Shown: positions 11,761-24,928 of the stretch, one piece after another | Numbering within the stretch: the stretch's first letter is position 1 | Layout: the number at the start of each line of letters is the position of its first letter | NCBI GenBank assembly: GCA_003439945.1 | Contig: QVRM01002126.1 | Span: forward strand, 1-64,000 | DNA from: Dermanyssus gallinae | Lineage: Eukaryota > Arthropoda > Arachnida > Mesostigmata > Dermanyssidae | Length of the DNA: 64,000 nt | Reading direction: 5' to 3' | The notes under the pieces: generated by a model | Databases searched by the model: none | What the model was told of the DNA's origin: nothing | What the model saw: only the letters and a program-made list of their open reading frames with translations | Translations under genes and position numbers: made by a program

Positions 11761-13490
11761 CCATCGGCGCCGTGGATTTAAACATTCACACGTATATATT
11801 AAATTCCTAAATAAAAGCAAAGTATATATATATATATTTTTTGTTCGTTTCTAAATGTCCGTGCGTTATTTAATGACCGCGCAGACAGATCCGTTTGCCT
11901 TTGATGCATGATATAGTCGTTTAGATCAGGCTTCGACAGAGGTAGCCTTTTTGCTCCTGAGCCACGGCTTAGCAACAGGGCTTTCATTCTTTGAACATCG
12001 CTGATATCTGTCGTCATACTGGGTCCGTTTCCCCTTCCTGATTTGACTGAAAGTGTGCCTTGAAACGGCGGGTTGTACTAGAAGCCCGGACGCACTCAGA
12101 CATACAACTGGGTGCAGACGACTGATCGACTTAAGTCTCAACGCTTGCGGTCTGCATATGGCAAATGTGTACGATTTTAGATGGTCGCATGCTCAAGTAG
12201 GCCATTGATGACCAACATCTTTTTGGACAGCGTCAGTCAATGTTTTGATCTGGAAAATTCTGCCGCAGTTGCTCGCACTCCGGACTAGTTCAATCATTCG
12301 GGGCAAGCGATCTTGAACGTTACGACACAATACTGCCGGAGAGACCTAATAAGACCAATGCCTTGAATGCTCGCCCTGAGAAACTACGAGGACATGCTGT
12401 TTCCTGTCTTTGGAAAGAGGCTCGCATATGAGGGTGAACATACATACAGATTAGTAATACCCAATTTCTACCAACAGCCGCTTGGCTGTACATTAAGTCG
12501 TTCTGTCGACTCACCTGTGCACAATCACTTAAACAAATCCCACGTGTCGCGTTCCACTTTCATTTCATACCCGTCAAATATCTTATTATGTAGAAAATAA
12601 GCGTTGTCCTGTTCTGTTACTAGCGATACGTCGTGTAACGAACATCGGCATTGAATCAAGGAGTTTTCTTTTTGTGCACGCAAAACAAGACAACCACATG
12701 TATATTATATTTTGCAATTTGTATTAAAACATCTAAGATTCCTGTATTTTTAATTATACAAAATATGAATTGATCATATCTCAAATAGAAGCCATAAGGA
12801 CTAACTGGCCTTATATTGCAACCTACGACCTACCGAAGGCAAACCAATGTATTTGCCACAAGCTGACGTTTTAATTTCTCACAGTTGCTTTAAGGTCCCT
12901 TCGTAAAGACTATTGCGTCAATACGCCATGACAAAGAACCACGTTAACGTCGACCAAATCTTTGTAGTCTTAAATGCCAGTTTAAGGGGGTTATGGACTG
13001 AGTCTTTTAAGCCGCCTATATTACTTAGACTCCCCTCTATTACGTCGAAAGAGGGTTTCGTCTATTGAACCACTAACGTGTACTAGAACAGGCAAAGCTG
13101 TTTCCTTACTGCTATATAACAAATGCTCGACAAGAGACGAAATGGTTTAGTATATATGTATGTCAAACCACGTGTACAATTTATCGAATAAATGTACATC
13201 CTCCCCATGCAAATGATGACATGTCTTTAACATAACGTTTTATTTATTTTTTTGCGCATGCTTACCTATAACACTACTGTCTCTTATATGCTAGTAATTT
13301 GTCAGTTCTCCGTAAACGAAACAGCACACAAACACTCATGAGATAACCAAAGGTGGTGAAACACATCCCTTACTCACGCATGGACACTACTTGAGTCTAC
13401 TTGTGTCAGATTCTCGATTTCCAATTAAAGCGAGAAGCAATTTCGAGGAAAGATATGAAACGACTCGAGAGCAAATCGGAGTGAACTTAC
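11761..13490. other. Intergenic, no recognised gene
   Basis: AT-rich sequence with short open frames on both strands. A minus-strand frame near 11926-12141 follows an acceptor-like CTTTCAG but has no recognised product. Confidence 0.4.
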
Positions 13491-13713
13491 CAAACAACTT
13501 ACGCTTTTGAACTTCACAACGGATATTTTGCGGTGTGCCCGCCTTCATGCACTCAAGCCGAAGCTCGTTGTGTAAGGTAGCTTGGTGCTCTCCATCAACA
13601 GACAAGCTTGAACTTGCATCTGCACGGCCTTCATCTTCGTAAGCCAGATGACCCGGGCTTACCCGTACGCTCGAGCTTCGAACGTTAATCTTGGATACAG
13701 AAACTGAGTGCAA
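13491..13713 (-). CDS. Possible exon of unknown gene
   Basis: A minus-strand open stretch ends at a strong donor-like site (TTTG|GTAAGT, exon end 13491). Its composition is unlike the repeat-derived frames nearby; it includes GHLAYEDEGRADASSSLSVD and later RLECMKAGTPQNIRCEVQ. No family is recognised, and no acceptor or partner exon was identified. It could be one exon of an unrecognised gene or a chance frame. Confidence 0.25.
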
Positions 13714-15187
13714 GCTTCATTCTTCAATTAGACGCAGAGTGGCAACAATCAAGCTTCTCTATGCTTCATAGCCCTCTGTTTCTCTGTCATTCTTATCGCT
13801 GCGAGAATGCGCTGCATCTTCAATAACTTCTTGACTTACTCCACAACCTAACAGATACAAAAGGGAACGTCAGAATTCGTACGTAGGGATTGAAAGTAGG
13901 TACGTACGAAACAAAGGACGGTGATTTTTTGATAAACTTTACCGAAAAAATGTCTTAGAAAAACCACACGCTGAGAGCGATAGCCCGGCGAAGCCACAAT
14001 ACCGTGTATCCAACGTTGTGCGAAACCTAACAGGGCCTGTCTTGGAAGCCTTGGAGACGCTTGTCGTTAGGTGAGAAATAATGTAGACGTGTTTAAATTA
14101 CGCTCACATAACATTCCGAGAGACATCTCGCCTTCTCTGCCGCCCGTAAATAACCTAAGCTTCAGAACAAATCAACGAAATTCAACGATTGTTCTTTGAC
14201 GCGCCAAGAACTGATAACGAAGTACATTCGTGGGTTAGAAACGGGAGCAAAACTTAAAACAAAAAGTCACGTTTTAGAGTATGCTTGCCTTGCTGTTTAC
14301 GTATAGGAAGCAAATTTACATTATTCGATCGGTTTATTGTTGACCCACATACAAGCAGGGTTACGACTGCACTGCCTCTACGCTTCTGTATCATGCAAAG
14401 GTATATTTATAAGGTTTGTCGTTTGCCACAAAAAAGATTATTACAGAGCATTTCCTTTTCACGGATTATCTTTCGTCGAAACATGTTGCTTGTGGAGACT
14501 TGCTCCCAATATTCCGGACTGCCTGTTACTTAGCGCGCTGTTTCTTTCGCTCTCGTAACGAATTTATCGTTTGTCGGTCCAACGCCGTTTCGTGGCATAC
14601 GATTTCAGCTGTCTGTCGACCTTCTATGTCATCCACCCGTGTCTTTATACAACAGTTCGTTTTTCGTTCTTGCGCAAATAATAGATTTCTTTGAGGAGTG
14701 GAAGGGGAGCCCTCGGTATGTTTGCCTATGGTAAACGGCTCCCGCAATCGACAACGAAAACGGCGTCGCCATTTCTAAGTAATGCCCACTTATTTTACCA
14801 CTTCTCACTGACGATCAGTAGCACATACGCGCGGTACTCCTACCTTAGGCCAATTATGCACTTCTACTTCCATTGCTACGACGAGAAGCATCTAGTCTCG
14901 TCGTATCATTAGAATTCCCAATCATACCCCATTTATCAATCATTTAATTTAGACGTACGTAGTATTTATATGTATATATATATGTGTCTATAGAAATGTG
15001 GCATAGAACAGACAACCTTGTCGGCTTCATCGAAGATGGCCTCAACAAGTGCTCTACCAGTCAACGCGGCACACTACCACCCCGTCCACCTTGGCGTCGG
15101 CCATATCTTTCATCATGCCCGAAACTGCTATACCAGCGAACTGAAGCACACAACGGGGTAGCCACCATACCACGTCTGGGTGGGTGT
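13714..15187. other. Intergenic, no recognised gene
   Basis: Mixed-composition DNA with short overlapping open frames at 14285-14912. No splice or family signal supports a gene. Confidence 0.4.
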
Positions 15188-15395
15188 ATATTATTATTGT
15201 ATCTTCTTGCGCAACTGTGTGCGCTGTCTAATTGTGTATCTTTGTGTGTATATATTTATATGCAAGTGTGCGGCAACCGAACTGAGAAGCCACCGCGAGC
15301 CAGACGACGACATAAGCGTGTCCTCTTGTTCTTCGACTGGCTGTAGACCTCAGTCATTCGTCGCCCTCGTCCGTCCTCGTCGTGCGCATCTGCTA

Positions 15396-18300
15396 TTAAT
15401 AGTATCTGCGCGGTGAATACGAGCGCTCGCGCTCTCGGTAGCGATCTCGTCCGCCATTGCGGCCACTACGATAGGGTGACGGCGATCTCGTGTAGCGACG
15501 GCTGCTTCGATGATCCCGACTGCCGCCCCCATAGTACCCTCCACCGCCGCCACCACCACCACCACCGCCCCCGTTACTGCTCGAGCCCCGCTTGGGACGA
15601 CGCGTCGGCCGACCCATGTAGACGCCTGGCGTGGGAGTATGCGCCCGCTTCGTGACGGAAAAGTCGACCCGAATCTTACGACCGTCGATTTCCGCGCCTG
15701 CAAATCAATCCATCCATCAATACATTAGAACGCCGCGATGATTGGGAATAATTTCCACTAAAAGCCACTACTGTCCTTCTGCCCAGGATACATTTGAAAC
15801 TGCATCTAGGTAATGACCTCGGACATGTTTGCTACGATGACTGTTTAACTATTCTTAATCACATGGCAATATATTGTGGTGCTTCAGCATGAATAACATC
15901 ATGTGGCAATCAACAGCAACAACACCAACAACAAAAGTAGTCATGCAAAATACGTGGCCAGAAAAACGCTCACTGTTGATACTGGCCGGCCAGTCTTCGC
16001 GTGTTGCAGCGGCCCGACACTATAGATTGATGGATGACACACAAAACATATTTAAGCAACGGCTAAGCAGCCGGCATAATGCAAATAATCGAAAACCTAC
16101 CGTTAGCCTTTTCCTTTGCCTCGTTGGCGTCGTCCTCGTTTTCGTAGTACACAAAACCGAATCCTCTCGAACGACCAGTCTGCGCATCGTACACAACTTG
16201 CACATCCTGGACACGCCCATACTTCGAGAAAAAGTCCCGCAGTTCACGCTCGTTCGTGTAGATCGAGAGCCCGAACACGCCGATGCAACGAGACGGTTCC
16301 GGCTGGTCCCGATCGCCAATATGTCGCTTCCTATATGTCCACGCCGAATTGGGCAGTCCGAATCGACCCATATTTGGAGCATTATCGCGTAACGGCGCGC
16401 CACAGCAGGGTACAGAGTAAACGAAGACGCGTTGTTACCATATATTTTTCAATAAGTTAAGGACACGACTCACCATCGCTCACTACTCACCCTCCCCCGG
16501 CGTAGACACAACCCCGGCAGACTCTAGAGACCAACCCCCTCTGACCATCTTAAAACCCTTCTGTGATCTTGACAGAACGACACCTAAATCGATACTACTG
16601 TTAGTAAAAAGAGACGATACACAGAGAGTATTATGGTGATTATGGCTAGCAGAGGTCCAACATCAACATGGCATCATGAAATAGCAAGAAGCGACACAAA
16701 CAACGACGACGACAAAACGATAGCGACACAGAGAGCAACAACAAAAGCAACACGTGAGGAAGGGCACAACAAAGAAAAAGAGTCATTGACTGCCCAGCGA
16801 TGGCGAAAGCGAAATGTCTAGATGCAAGATTCTAGAGATAATCAGTTGACAACTGACATATCGGTGCTTTCTGATCGAATCCAATATAGAAATTAATGTG
16901 AATGGACCAGATATGATACGCTAGTAGAGAAAGCACAGTACCGTATGAAATGTACGTTCGCCAGCAGCCAGATCATCTTCAGGCAAAGAACGAGTCTGAA
17001 TGAGGCTTCCCGTGTCCTAGCGGCAAATCTATTGAGTTCCCTCCCGTTCGGACCTTCCGTCTTCCTGATCGTTGCGTTTTGTGTGTTTCGTTTGTGTCTT
17101 GTTGTTGGGCTTCACACTATCCATCCATGCAGATATATCCGCTTCAGACAGCTTCTTCAAACTTCATGGCTTCAAATATACACTCAACACAGCCTGCACC
17201 TGGTCGATCTTCGGCCTAATACAGAGCCAGATCACAGTCCCTCTCATTTCGCCTATAACAACACTGCGCTTCATTCGCTGCCTCTGTACCATATATTCAT
17301 TCTTCAGTATTCTTCAACACCAACAGTGCCATACTTCGGCACCAGGCGTGACAGCACTTCATTTACCCCCGCCCCCTTCCCCTGAAATAGCGGTCGGTTT
17401 CCCTACGCACAGCAGACTCAAACTACAATATCGTTCTTCTCTCGCAACTCTGAACAAGTCCCTACGAAGTCTGAAGATTAGTAACATTCTCAGTGCCCCT
17501 GGGTCACAGCCAAAGTCGTGACTTCAAATCGTCTTCCCAAGAAATGCCGGCAATTTCGCAAACTGGCAAAGAAAGGCGTGACGTCGACTTCTCAACAATT
17601 CTTATTCTGAATCTTGCCTGTCGATTAAGTTTTGTTTAGCTGCAATGCATCTCTGAGCGCCCGCTTCAAGGTAGACGAAGATAGAAGCTACGAGAATCGC
17701 AAATGCAACGCAATGCTTAAAAGGTCGCGCAATGTGTCTATGTATGCGGGGTGACGAAAGTACTTCAAGGCCACGCTAGCACGCTCTTCATTCATGGAGG
17801 TGTGACTGATTGAGCCTGCCTCTTCATTTGAACAGTAGCAGCAGCCTGCCTTGCGTTCGGAACTTCTGCAGCTTTCGAGCTTCACCCATGAGTGCAGAAC
17901 AACCGGGAAGACGAGAAGAAGGGCAAGGAGAAGAAGAAGAAGAACAACAACAACTGGCACCAGGAAGATTTCATTCAAGAAGACGACTTCATCATTCAGT
18001 TATTCAAGTTGGCAGGGTCCACCGATCGGGGGAACAGCGGCGACTGCAGCTGCAGCAGCGGCATTGGCGGTGGCGAGTGGCCAGACCGCTCAGTCCGTTG
18101 TTGCTCAGATGGAGGACGTCCCGCGTGCGGGGCTGTGCGTACCTGCTACTCATGGGGGACCTGCTCCGGGATCGCCTGCTGTCGGTGGCGCGGCCATAGT
18201 CGCGCTCTTCCCGGTGGTCCCGCCGGTGATCTCGCCGATGGTCCCGGCTGCGGCTCCTTGAGCGACTTCGCCGGTCTTCGCGGTCCGATCGCAACGAACG

Positions 18301-18593
18301 AGATCGCGACCTCGAATCGCCCCTAACGTAGACGTCTCGCGGAGAAATCTGCCATCAGCGTCGTCGTCACCGCAACACACCAACAACAATAACAGACAAT
18401 GCTGGTAAGATTTGACGATTGATGTACATTCGTGGCACGACGGCTGCCAACTGTACAGCGCGTGATTATCAGATAGTTACGCGCGCGATGTGTAGATAAA
18501 TTCAAGCAAAGTTGCAACATGCATACGCTTGTGATGATTGATTTGGCTTCAAATAGACTACCAGCACACTCTTGTAAAAACGTAAAATAAGAT

Positions 18594-18636
<43 letters not shown>

Positions 18637-19046
18637 TCTCGTTTTTTTTCAAAGCCAGCCACTGCAATGAGGCCAAAAACAAATGGGTTACATTACTAGT
18701 GCACATCTATGTAGACATAATATTCAAGAGCGGTGTACATTCCGTTCTGTGCAACGGTGGCTGCCACCACATCCACCATAAGAATGCAGCACCCAAACAC
18801 AAAACAGTAACAGTGCCCGTTCACAAAAATGATATATATATGGTGTGGTACAACAACAATCAATATCTAAACGATTTCGCCCAGAAGAATTCACAAATGC
18901 ACGTAGGAGTAAGTAATATCGGGCAATTAAAGACACATGGGCGTGTCCCAAAATGATTGTTTAGGCGTCAAATCTATTACTACGGTACCTATAAATGCAA
19001 AAAGGCGTGGCCCTATCCCGCCAAACACGTTTGCCAACAACGCGTG

Positions 19047-19091
<45 letters not shown>

Positions 19092-19202
19092 TTTCAAGCA
19101 ATTAAAACTATGGGCGGTAGGAACATACAAGCACGCACAATCTCATATATACTATTCGATGCCGGTGATGTGGCAAATAAAACTCACGTCTCTATCGCTC
19201 AT
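15396..19202 (-). CDS. tra2: Transformer-2 (SR-like splicing factor), copy A
   Basis: This gene encodes an RS-RRM-RS splicing regulator that binds GAA-type exonic enhancers; in insects it acts with Transformer on doublesex and fruitless. I placed four coding exons by GT/AG sites: 19202-19188 (MSDRD), 18348-18143, 16330-16101 and 15697-15396. Together they are 753 nt, a predicted 250 aa with consistent phases and no stops. RS1 (about residues 10-73) is rich in RSRSRS and RDH repeats. The RRM (about 89-165) has RNP2 IGVFGL and RNP1 RGFGFVYY (129-136). The linker THTPTPG-like segment [10 protein letters not shown] follows. A Gly-rich stretch precedes RS2, which ends SYSPRRYY. The layout and length match animal TRA2A/B. 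Intron 2 (16331-18142) holds a possible cassette exon. Identity is secure; untranslated exons were not mapped. Confidence 0.95.
17764..17865 (-). other. Candidate 102-nt cassette exon in tra2-A intron 2
   Basis: In the sense of the gene, a long pyrimidine tract (CTTCTTCTTCTTCTCC and similar, about 17890-17945) is followed by CTGCAG|AAGTTCC. The interval ends at TTGAA|GTACTT. It is 102 nt (34 codons), enters and leaves in phase 2 exactly as needed between exons 2 and 3, and has no in-frame stop. It contains two GAAGAG motifs of the kind TRA2 binds. Its equivalent in copy B differs by a codon-sized deletion yet stays open. Whether it is spliced in is unknown. Confidence 0.4.
18597..18632. repeat. 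(TA)n microsatellite in tra2-A intron 1
   Basis: A (TA)n run lies in the first intron of copy A. Further runs follow at about 19050-19086 in the same intron and about 19570-19617 upstream of the start codon. Confidence 0.9.
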
Positions 19203-19565
19203 GTTGTCGGCGTGATTCTTCGACTCGTTCACTTAAGCTGTAGGCCAACTTCGAGCAATTGCCGATTGGCGAAGTCTGGACTGCGGGGTACGCTGGATTA
19301 CGACGATGCTGCTGCTGGTGCTATAGGTGAAACGGTCGTGCAGGATCAGACCGGACAGCGCGTCGTCGTCCGATTGCGCCAAAGCGATGCATTTGAAAGC
19401 AAAGCAAATAAAGACACAAAACACAATATAATACAGTTATGATATAATAGGAGAAACGGTATAATTTGCGATGCTGATTAACTCAATACGAGACAAAAAA
19501 AAGATTGAGGAGAAAGAAACAACTCAGCCAGCAGAAGTCTTCGTCGAGGAAACCGAACAGAAACA

Positions 19566-19620
<55 letters not shown>

Positions 19621-22600
19621 TAGTATATACATAGACGTCACTAACAAAGCGAGGCGAAGAATGCCTGGCTGACTTCATTCACAACGGATTACATCCGAGC
19701 CAGATTAGATCCTACAAAGATGCGCTCGTAATGTGCGCGTTAATACTAGTGTCCGCATTCAAATGCTACAATGTGCTAATGCCATCCGGTGAGGTTTCGT
19801 GGGGGTTGTTATCAGTAGTCTAGCTACGTAACCTTACCTAATGTAGCTTAGTCTGTACTATGGCATCTTCGGTGGAAGTATGTGATACAGCCTGGTGGTA
19901 TGAGCTGGTGATACTTTCTGCGTTACTACAACAAAAACAACAACAACAACAGCCGCTGCAAAAACACCAACAAATACTGCAGCTTAAGCCGCGTGCGTCG
20001 TTGTTGTTTGCGCGAGATCGTCGTCGTGGTCGTTGTTGTTGGTAGTTATTTCGTAGTTGTGGCGGGGGTTGTTGTTGTTTTGATTGTCGTGCGTTTCGTT
20101 GTCGCATGTGACCGACTCACTCTGGCTGTGGTTGGTTGATAGGCAAGCTGGCAAACACGACCACCCCACGCTTACAGCTTGTTCTCTACAGTCAAACCAC
20201 CACCACCATCACTGCTGCTACAGAATTGTATGGTATACACCGCTGTTGATGTTGTTGTTGTTGCTGCTGCTGCTTCTATAGCCTCTATTATTCGTCGGAA
20301 CAAAAACAAGAACAACAAAAATAAAGAAAACACTCATCCAACGTTGTACTCGTGGCTTAGCGACCAAACGCGACGGTCCTGCCCTCAGTCAAGGCAAGGC
20401 TAGACGCTCAAAGAGATCCTTGACCATCACAACAACAACAACAACAACAGCTACAACAACAATATCACCACCGCCACCACCATCATCATCAACAACTACA
20501 ACAACAATATCACCACCGCCACCACCACCATCATCAACAACTACAACATTAAAAGTATCATTAACAACAACAGCAGCAACAGCGCGGCCACTACGATTTC
20601 CACAACCACATCGACATATTTCTACACTGTTTGTTCGGCACTGACCTGCACCACCTAGCAAAGCCACGCCACGCCAGCACCTACTAGGAAGAGAGGCAGG
20701 CTCAAGCTAGCTATGTCATCTAACAGCAGGCCAACTACTAGCAAATATCTATCTAACTAATCTACTCCGTCTATGAGTTACGTCCGAGTTACCACGGCGG
20801 CTTACCACAACAGACGTAGTTCGCCCGGCGCTGGCGGAGGCGGAGGCAGCAGGAATGCTCACGCTCAACCGACCGCTGTCGGGAGTGGCCAGAGGACTGA
20901 GATAGATGATGATAATGTTCGGTTCGGCTACTTCGTCAACTGACTACGCTCATGCGTGTCCTGTGCGAGACCGTCCGTACGCACATACGTACATGCATGC
21001 ATGCATGCAAACATACACAACACCTACAACGACGACGACGACGACGAAGACAACAACAATACGACCTCACTACACCAACGACCAACTTACAACAACCAAC
21101 TAGTAGACCAAACAACAAAATGGCGTCGTCTCACCACACCAACGCGCACGCTTTTGGCGGCAGCCGGGAATGCAGGGCGAAGGGGGAGGGGAGAGGGGGA
21201 GGGACCGACGTCGTCTGCTACAGCAGCGTCTGCTAGCCAAATCTCTTTTGGCGGCGGCGGCGACAGCGTCGTCGATGATACAGACAAACAGACATACAGA
21301 CAGCTCCGTACAAACATGAACTAATTCATATATACGCTTGTGACATGCTACAACAACATGCTAGAATGAATAGACGAAATAAATCGAAGAAATTCAAATT
21401 ACTTCTCGCATATGTACATACTGCAAGCAGCCGCTTCAAGCTAAAACGACGCTGCTTGATTAATGGCGGCTTCAGCAGTAGCTGCAGTCAATACCATAAA
21501 GACGCTTCGCTGCCACTGAGGGCGCTAGCCTGAATAGTGTCGTCGTCGTCGAAGGCGCGCGCGCGCGCATTGTTCAAATATACTTGGAAACTTGAGGCTA
21601 ATCATATATTAGTAGAGCATAAAAAGGGTGTTCTTGGAATTGGCGTCCTACCAGTAATACTCTTATTACGAATAGTTATTACATTGGTACTTTGAACATT
21701 GGTAGCAAGAACGATTATAATTTGTTATTCATATGATTGTCGTCGCCGCCGTCGTCATCATCGTTTGGTTTCAGTTTAGTATTTGTTTTTTTCATATGTA
21801 ATTGATGGTCAAGACAATATGAATTGTCGATTTGATTTGCAATTTAGTTGCCGCGACAGCTAGAGCTAGCATGGGTGACTCGACACGGTCAACCATCTGG
21901 GAGGGAGGCGGTGAGAAGCGCTCGTTGCGTAAATATTGACGAGAAACAACAGGCGACCGATCCACGCAGGCGGAGACAAGAGAACTGGAATAACCGGTAA
22001 ACCGTCTTATAAATAAAACTGAGTTAGCGCATTTACCTTATTTTAGATGTAAACCACATATAATGTTAATGTCCATGGCAACGTCTATAAGTTCGGCTTT
22101 GTCAGGTAGCACAGAGTAACGCGATCTATTGAATCACGTAATAAAAGTGTAATATCCAATACAGCTTTGTTACTACTTTCACCCGTAAAAATATTTCTTT
22201 TTCTCTTTCCCGTTCTTTCGTTTTCCCTTCTCTAAACCCGAAAAATATTTTCGTAACAGTGTACTTTTAACACGACTACTGATTAATTTGCACCCTGTAT
22301 TCACTGAAGTTTAGACTAAGGAGACAGTCGTAAGATTCAACGAAGGACTCTGCGAGGGAATTGAGCACTTTGAGCAACGTGTTTGGATGCGTCATTAGAA
22401 CAACGCGATTCTAGTCATTGGAAGCTTGTTTAAGATTTGTTGTAAACAGAACTTGCAAGGAAACATCTAACCTTACGTCTCGTCAGATTGAATCGCCAAC
22501 GTTTTGTTCTACTTCAGCAATCAAAAGGATACCCGTTTTGAAAGAGATCGTCCTCACACAAAATCGTTTCGAGCATCCGTTTCTAAATTGTGCATGTGCA

Positions 22601-22824
22601 CTTTGCGAACCATGAACGCTTTGTGCTGAGGAAAAAGCAAGCTGAGGCAGCTAAACCGTTGCGCTAGAGTTAGACAAATAGTGTAACAACTCGTATAGTG
22701 TAAACGTATGACCAGTTAGTTTGGCCAATGGCGGGAGAATGTAAAAAATCTACACAGAAAAAGGATTGAACGAAATCGAACTAGCATCGACACAACAGTT
22801 GTGAGAAAAGCAACACTCCAGCTA
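19203..22824. other. Upstream flank of tra2 copy A
   Basis: This interval presumably holds the promoter and 5' untranslated region of copy A, but no core-promoter motif is clear. (CAA/GTT)n and (CAC)n tracts occur at 19928-20560 and (GAC)n at 21030-21060. Much of it has a counterpart upstream of copy B. No other gene is supported. Confidence 0.5.
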
Positions 22825-23350
22825 CTTTTTTTTTTAGAAGACTAACTGGGAAATGTGGAACGCACACACGGTCACCACTGCATGATTGTCCTCAACTGCA
22901 AGTGTGAGCTGGTAGTGTGGGGCTCTAACCCACTAAAAACCAGTCATGTCCTCCTTCCCCCCCAGCAGGGAAGTGCTGTTAGCATTAGCCAGAAAGGGCG
23001 TCGACATGCGCATGCGGTTAACCCGCTTTTTCTCGGTTAAAACACGCCTGATGACGGTCGCGATTGTGCACCAATCACCAAGTGAAGTTGTCATCCTTGT
23101 GACCAGAGCAGGAAGACCAGGTAAAGTCGACGAAATGCCGCGTAGGTTCTGCAAAAGTCGGCGCTGGTCCTCCCAGGCAGAGCAGAATAGGACAGTGTGC
23201 TCGGGTGTGTCGTCCACCGATTGGCTATCGACGTCGTTCCTCGGCCTTAAGATCTCATGGCACGGTGCCAGCTAGCAACTGGGAACAGGGCCGCTTCCGT
23301 GCTCACCGTTCTCACTCAAGCCACTGCAACAGGTCTACACTCAAGCCACT
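22825..23350 (-). mobile_element. 5'-truncated LINE fragment, unit A only
   Basis: On the minus strand the frame 23217-22933 reads DDTPEHTVLFCSAWEDQRRL and continues to a stop. This is the Cys/His-containing tail typical of non-LTR retrotransposon reverse-transcriptase proteins ('D..EHTLF.C..W...R'). A T-run on the plus strand at 22828-22837 would be its poly(A) tail. Unit B has no such sequence at the matching place: there ACTTCACTC runs almost directly into AAACCGCCTAAAATAAGC. This indicates insertion after the tandem duplication. Confidence 0.75.
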
Positions 23351-24235
23351 GCAAGAGGAAAAACGCCTAAGGTAAGCTAGTGTGAGCTAAAAAAAATAAC
23401 GGGGGCAAAACTCGTTCATTACACTTTCTCAGTTTCACAACTAAGGGCGGAAGGCCAGGGTGTGTGCTTCAAACAACAGGGAATATATATATATATATAT
23501 GGATCCCCGTTGTTGAATTTTCTTTAAGCGTTGCTTATTGAAAAGACAAGGCCAGCGTGGGAGACTTGAATGAAACTAAAAATGTACGCTTGCTATCCTG
23601 AGGGAGACTTCGGAAGGAACCAGCTACTAGATGGTTCGATTAGTCTTTCGCCCCTATACCCAGATCAGATTATCGATTGGCACGTCAGAACAACTTCAGA
23701 CATCCACCAGAGTTTCTTCTGGCTTCATCTTGACTAGGCATAGGTCACCATCTTTCGGGTCTCGAACATCACGCTTGTAGTCTACAAATACCAGACAGCA
23801 TAAGTAGCTTATCGCTTAATCATGGAACAACCACAAATAACAATACGTTTGCATTTCACTTCGCCTTCGGGTGATTAAACCCAATGACTCGCGTGCCATT
23901 TGAACTCCTTGATTCGTGGTGATAAAATATATCGCTGGGAGTCAGCGAGAATGCTGCCACATGGGCCTTTGGAGGAAACCTGGATATCTCAACATGGCCG
24001 CTTATGCGCTGTCAGTTTAAGCGCTCCGATATAAATGTGCGGTATAAAAGGGTGACATGCATAATGAGGCACACATGTCAAGCAAATAATAAATCAATAA
24101 TCAATTCAGCGGAACCCTGTGGCAGCATGATGTTCCATCATAGTAGGATCGGCCCACTTTTAACGCACATGCGATTGGAAGTCTAATCCAAGTGTTCTTT
24201 TAAAAAATGCTTTACTAAGTTATTATTTGTCTTGT

Positions 24236-24387
<152 letters not shown>

Positions 24388-24928
24388 TCATCAGTGCGAA
24401 TTCACGTTCCATTACCTAGAGGGTCAGTCGATGGTTCGAACTGACGTGTCATTCTGAGAGTGAATTGCGAAGGACGTGATCACGGTACGAGTTGACAACC
24501 ATATACACATGATGTAGGATGCTCTCCAATATGCTGTAGAAATGTTTAGTTTTATTTATATATGTATATACATATACATATATATATACATATACCTACG
24601 ACTACCCAGCGGCACCTTTATTAACTCGTTTTTAAACAAAATTATTACATGTTCGTTATATACAGAACAGAAAGGGAGATCTACCCATAATAACCATCGT
24701 TATTAATGATAATTTCACAATATTATATTGTATCTTCTTGCACAATTGTGCACGCGATCTAATTGCGTGTCAATGTATATATATATATAAATATACGAGC
24801 GTGCCGCAACCAAATCGAGAGGCCATCGCGAGTCCGACGACATAAGCATGTGCTCATCTTCTTCTTCGACTGGCTGTAGACGTCAGTTATACGTCGCTTT
24901 TTTCCATCCTCATCGTGCGCATTTGCTA

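Noticed and set aside
16945..17521. Protein gene inside tra2-A intron 2 on the plus strand
   Set aside because: The matching frame in unit B is broken by indels that are not multiples of three, so it is not conserved as coding.
17810..18326. Long plus-strand open frames antisense to tra2 exon 2 and intron 2, present in both units
   Set aside because: All frames are conserved because the DNA is nearly identical between copies. The RS-rich exon on the minus strand explains the open antisense frame, and no family matches.
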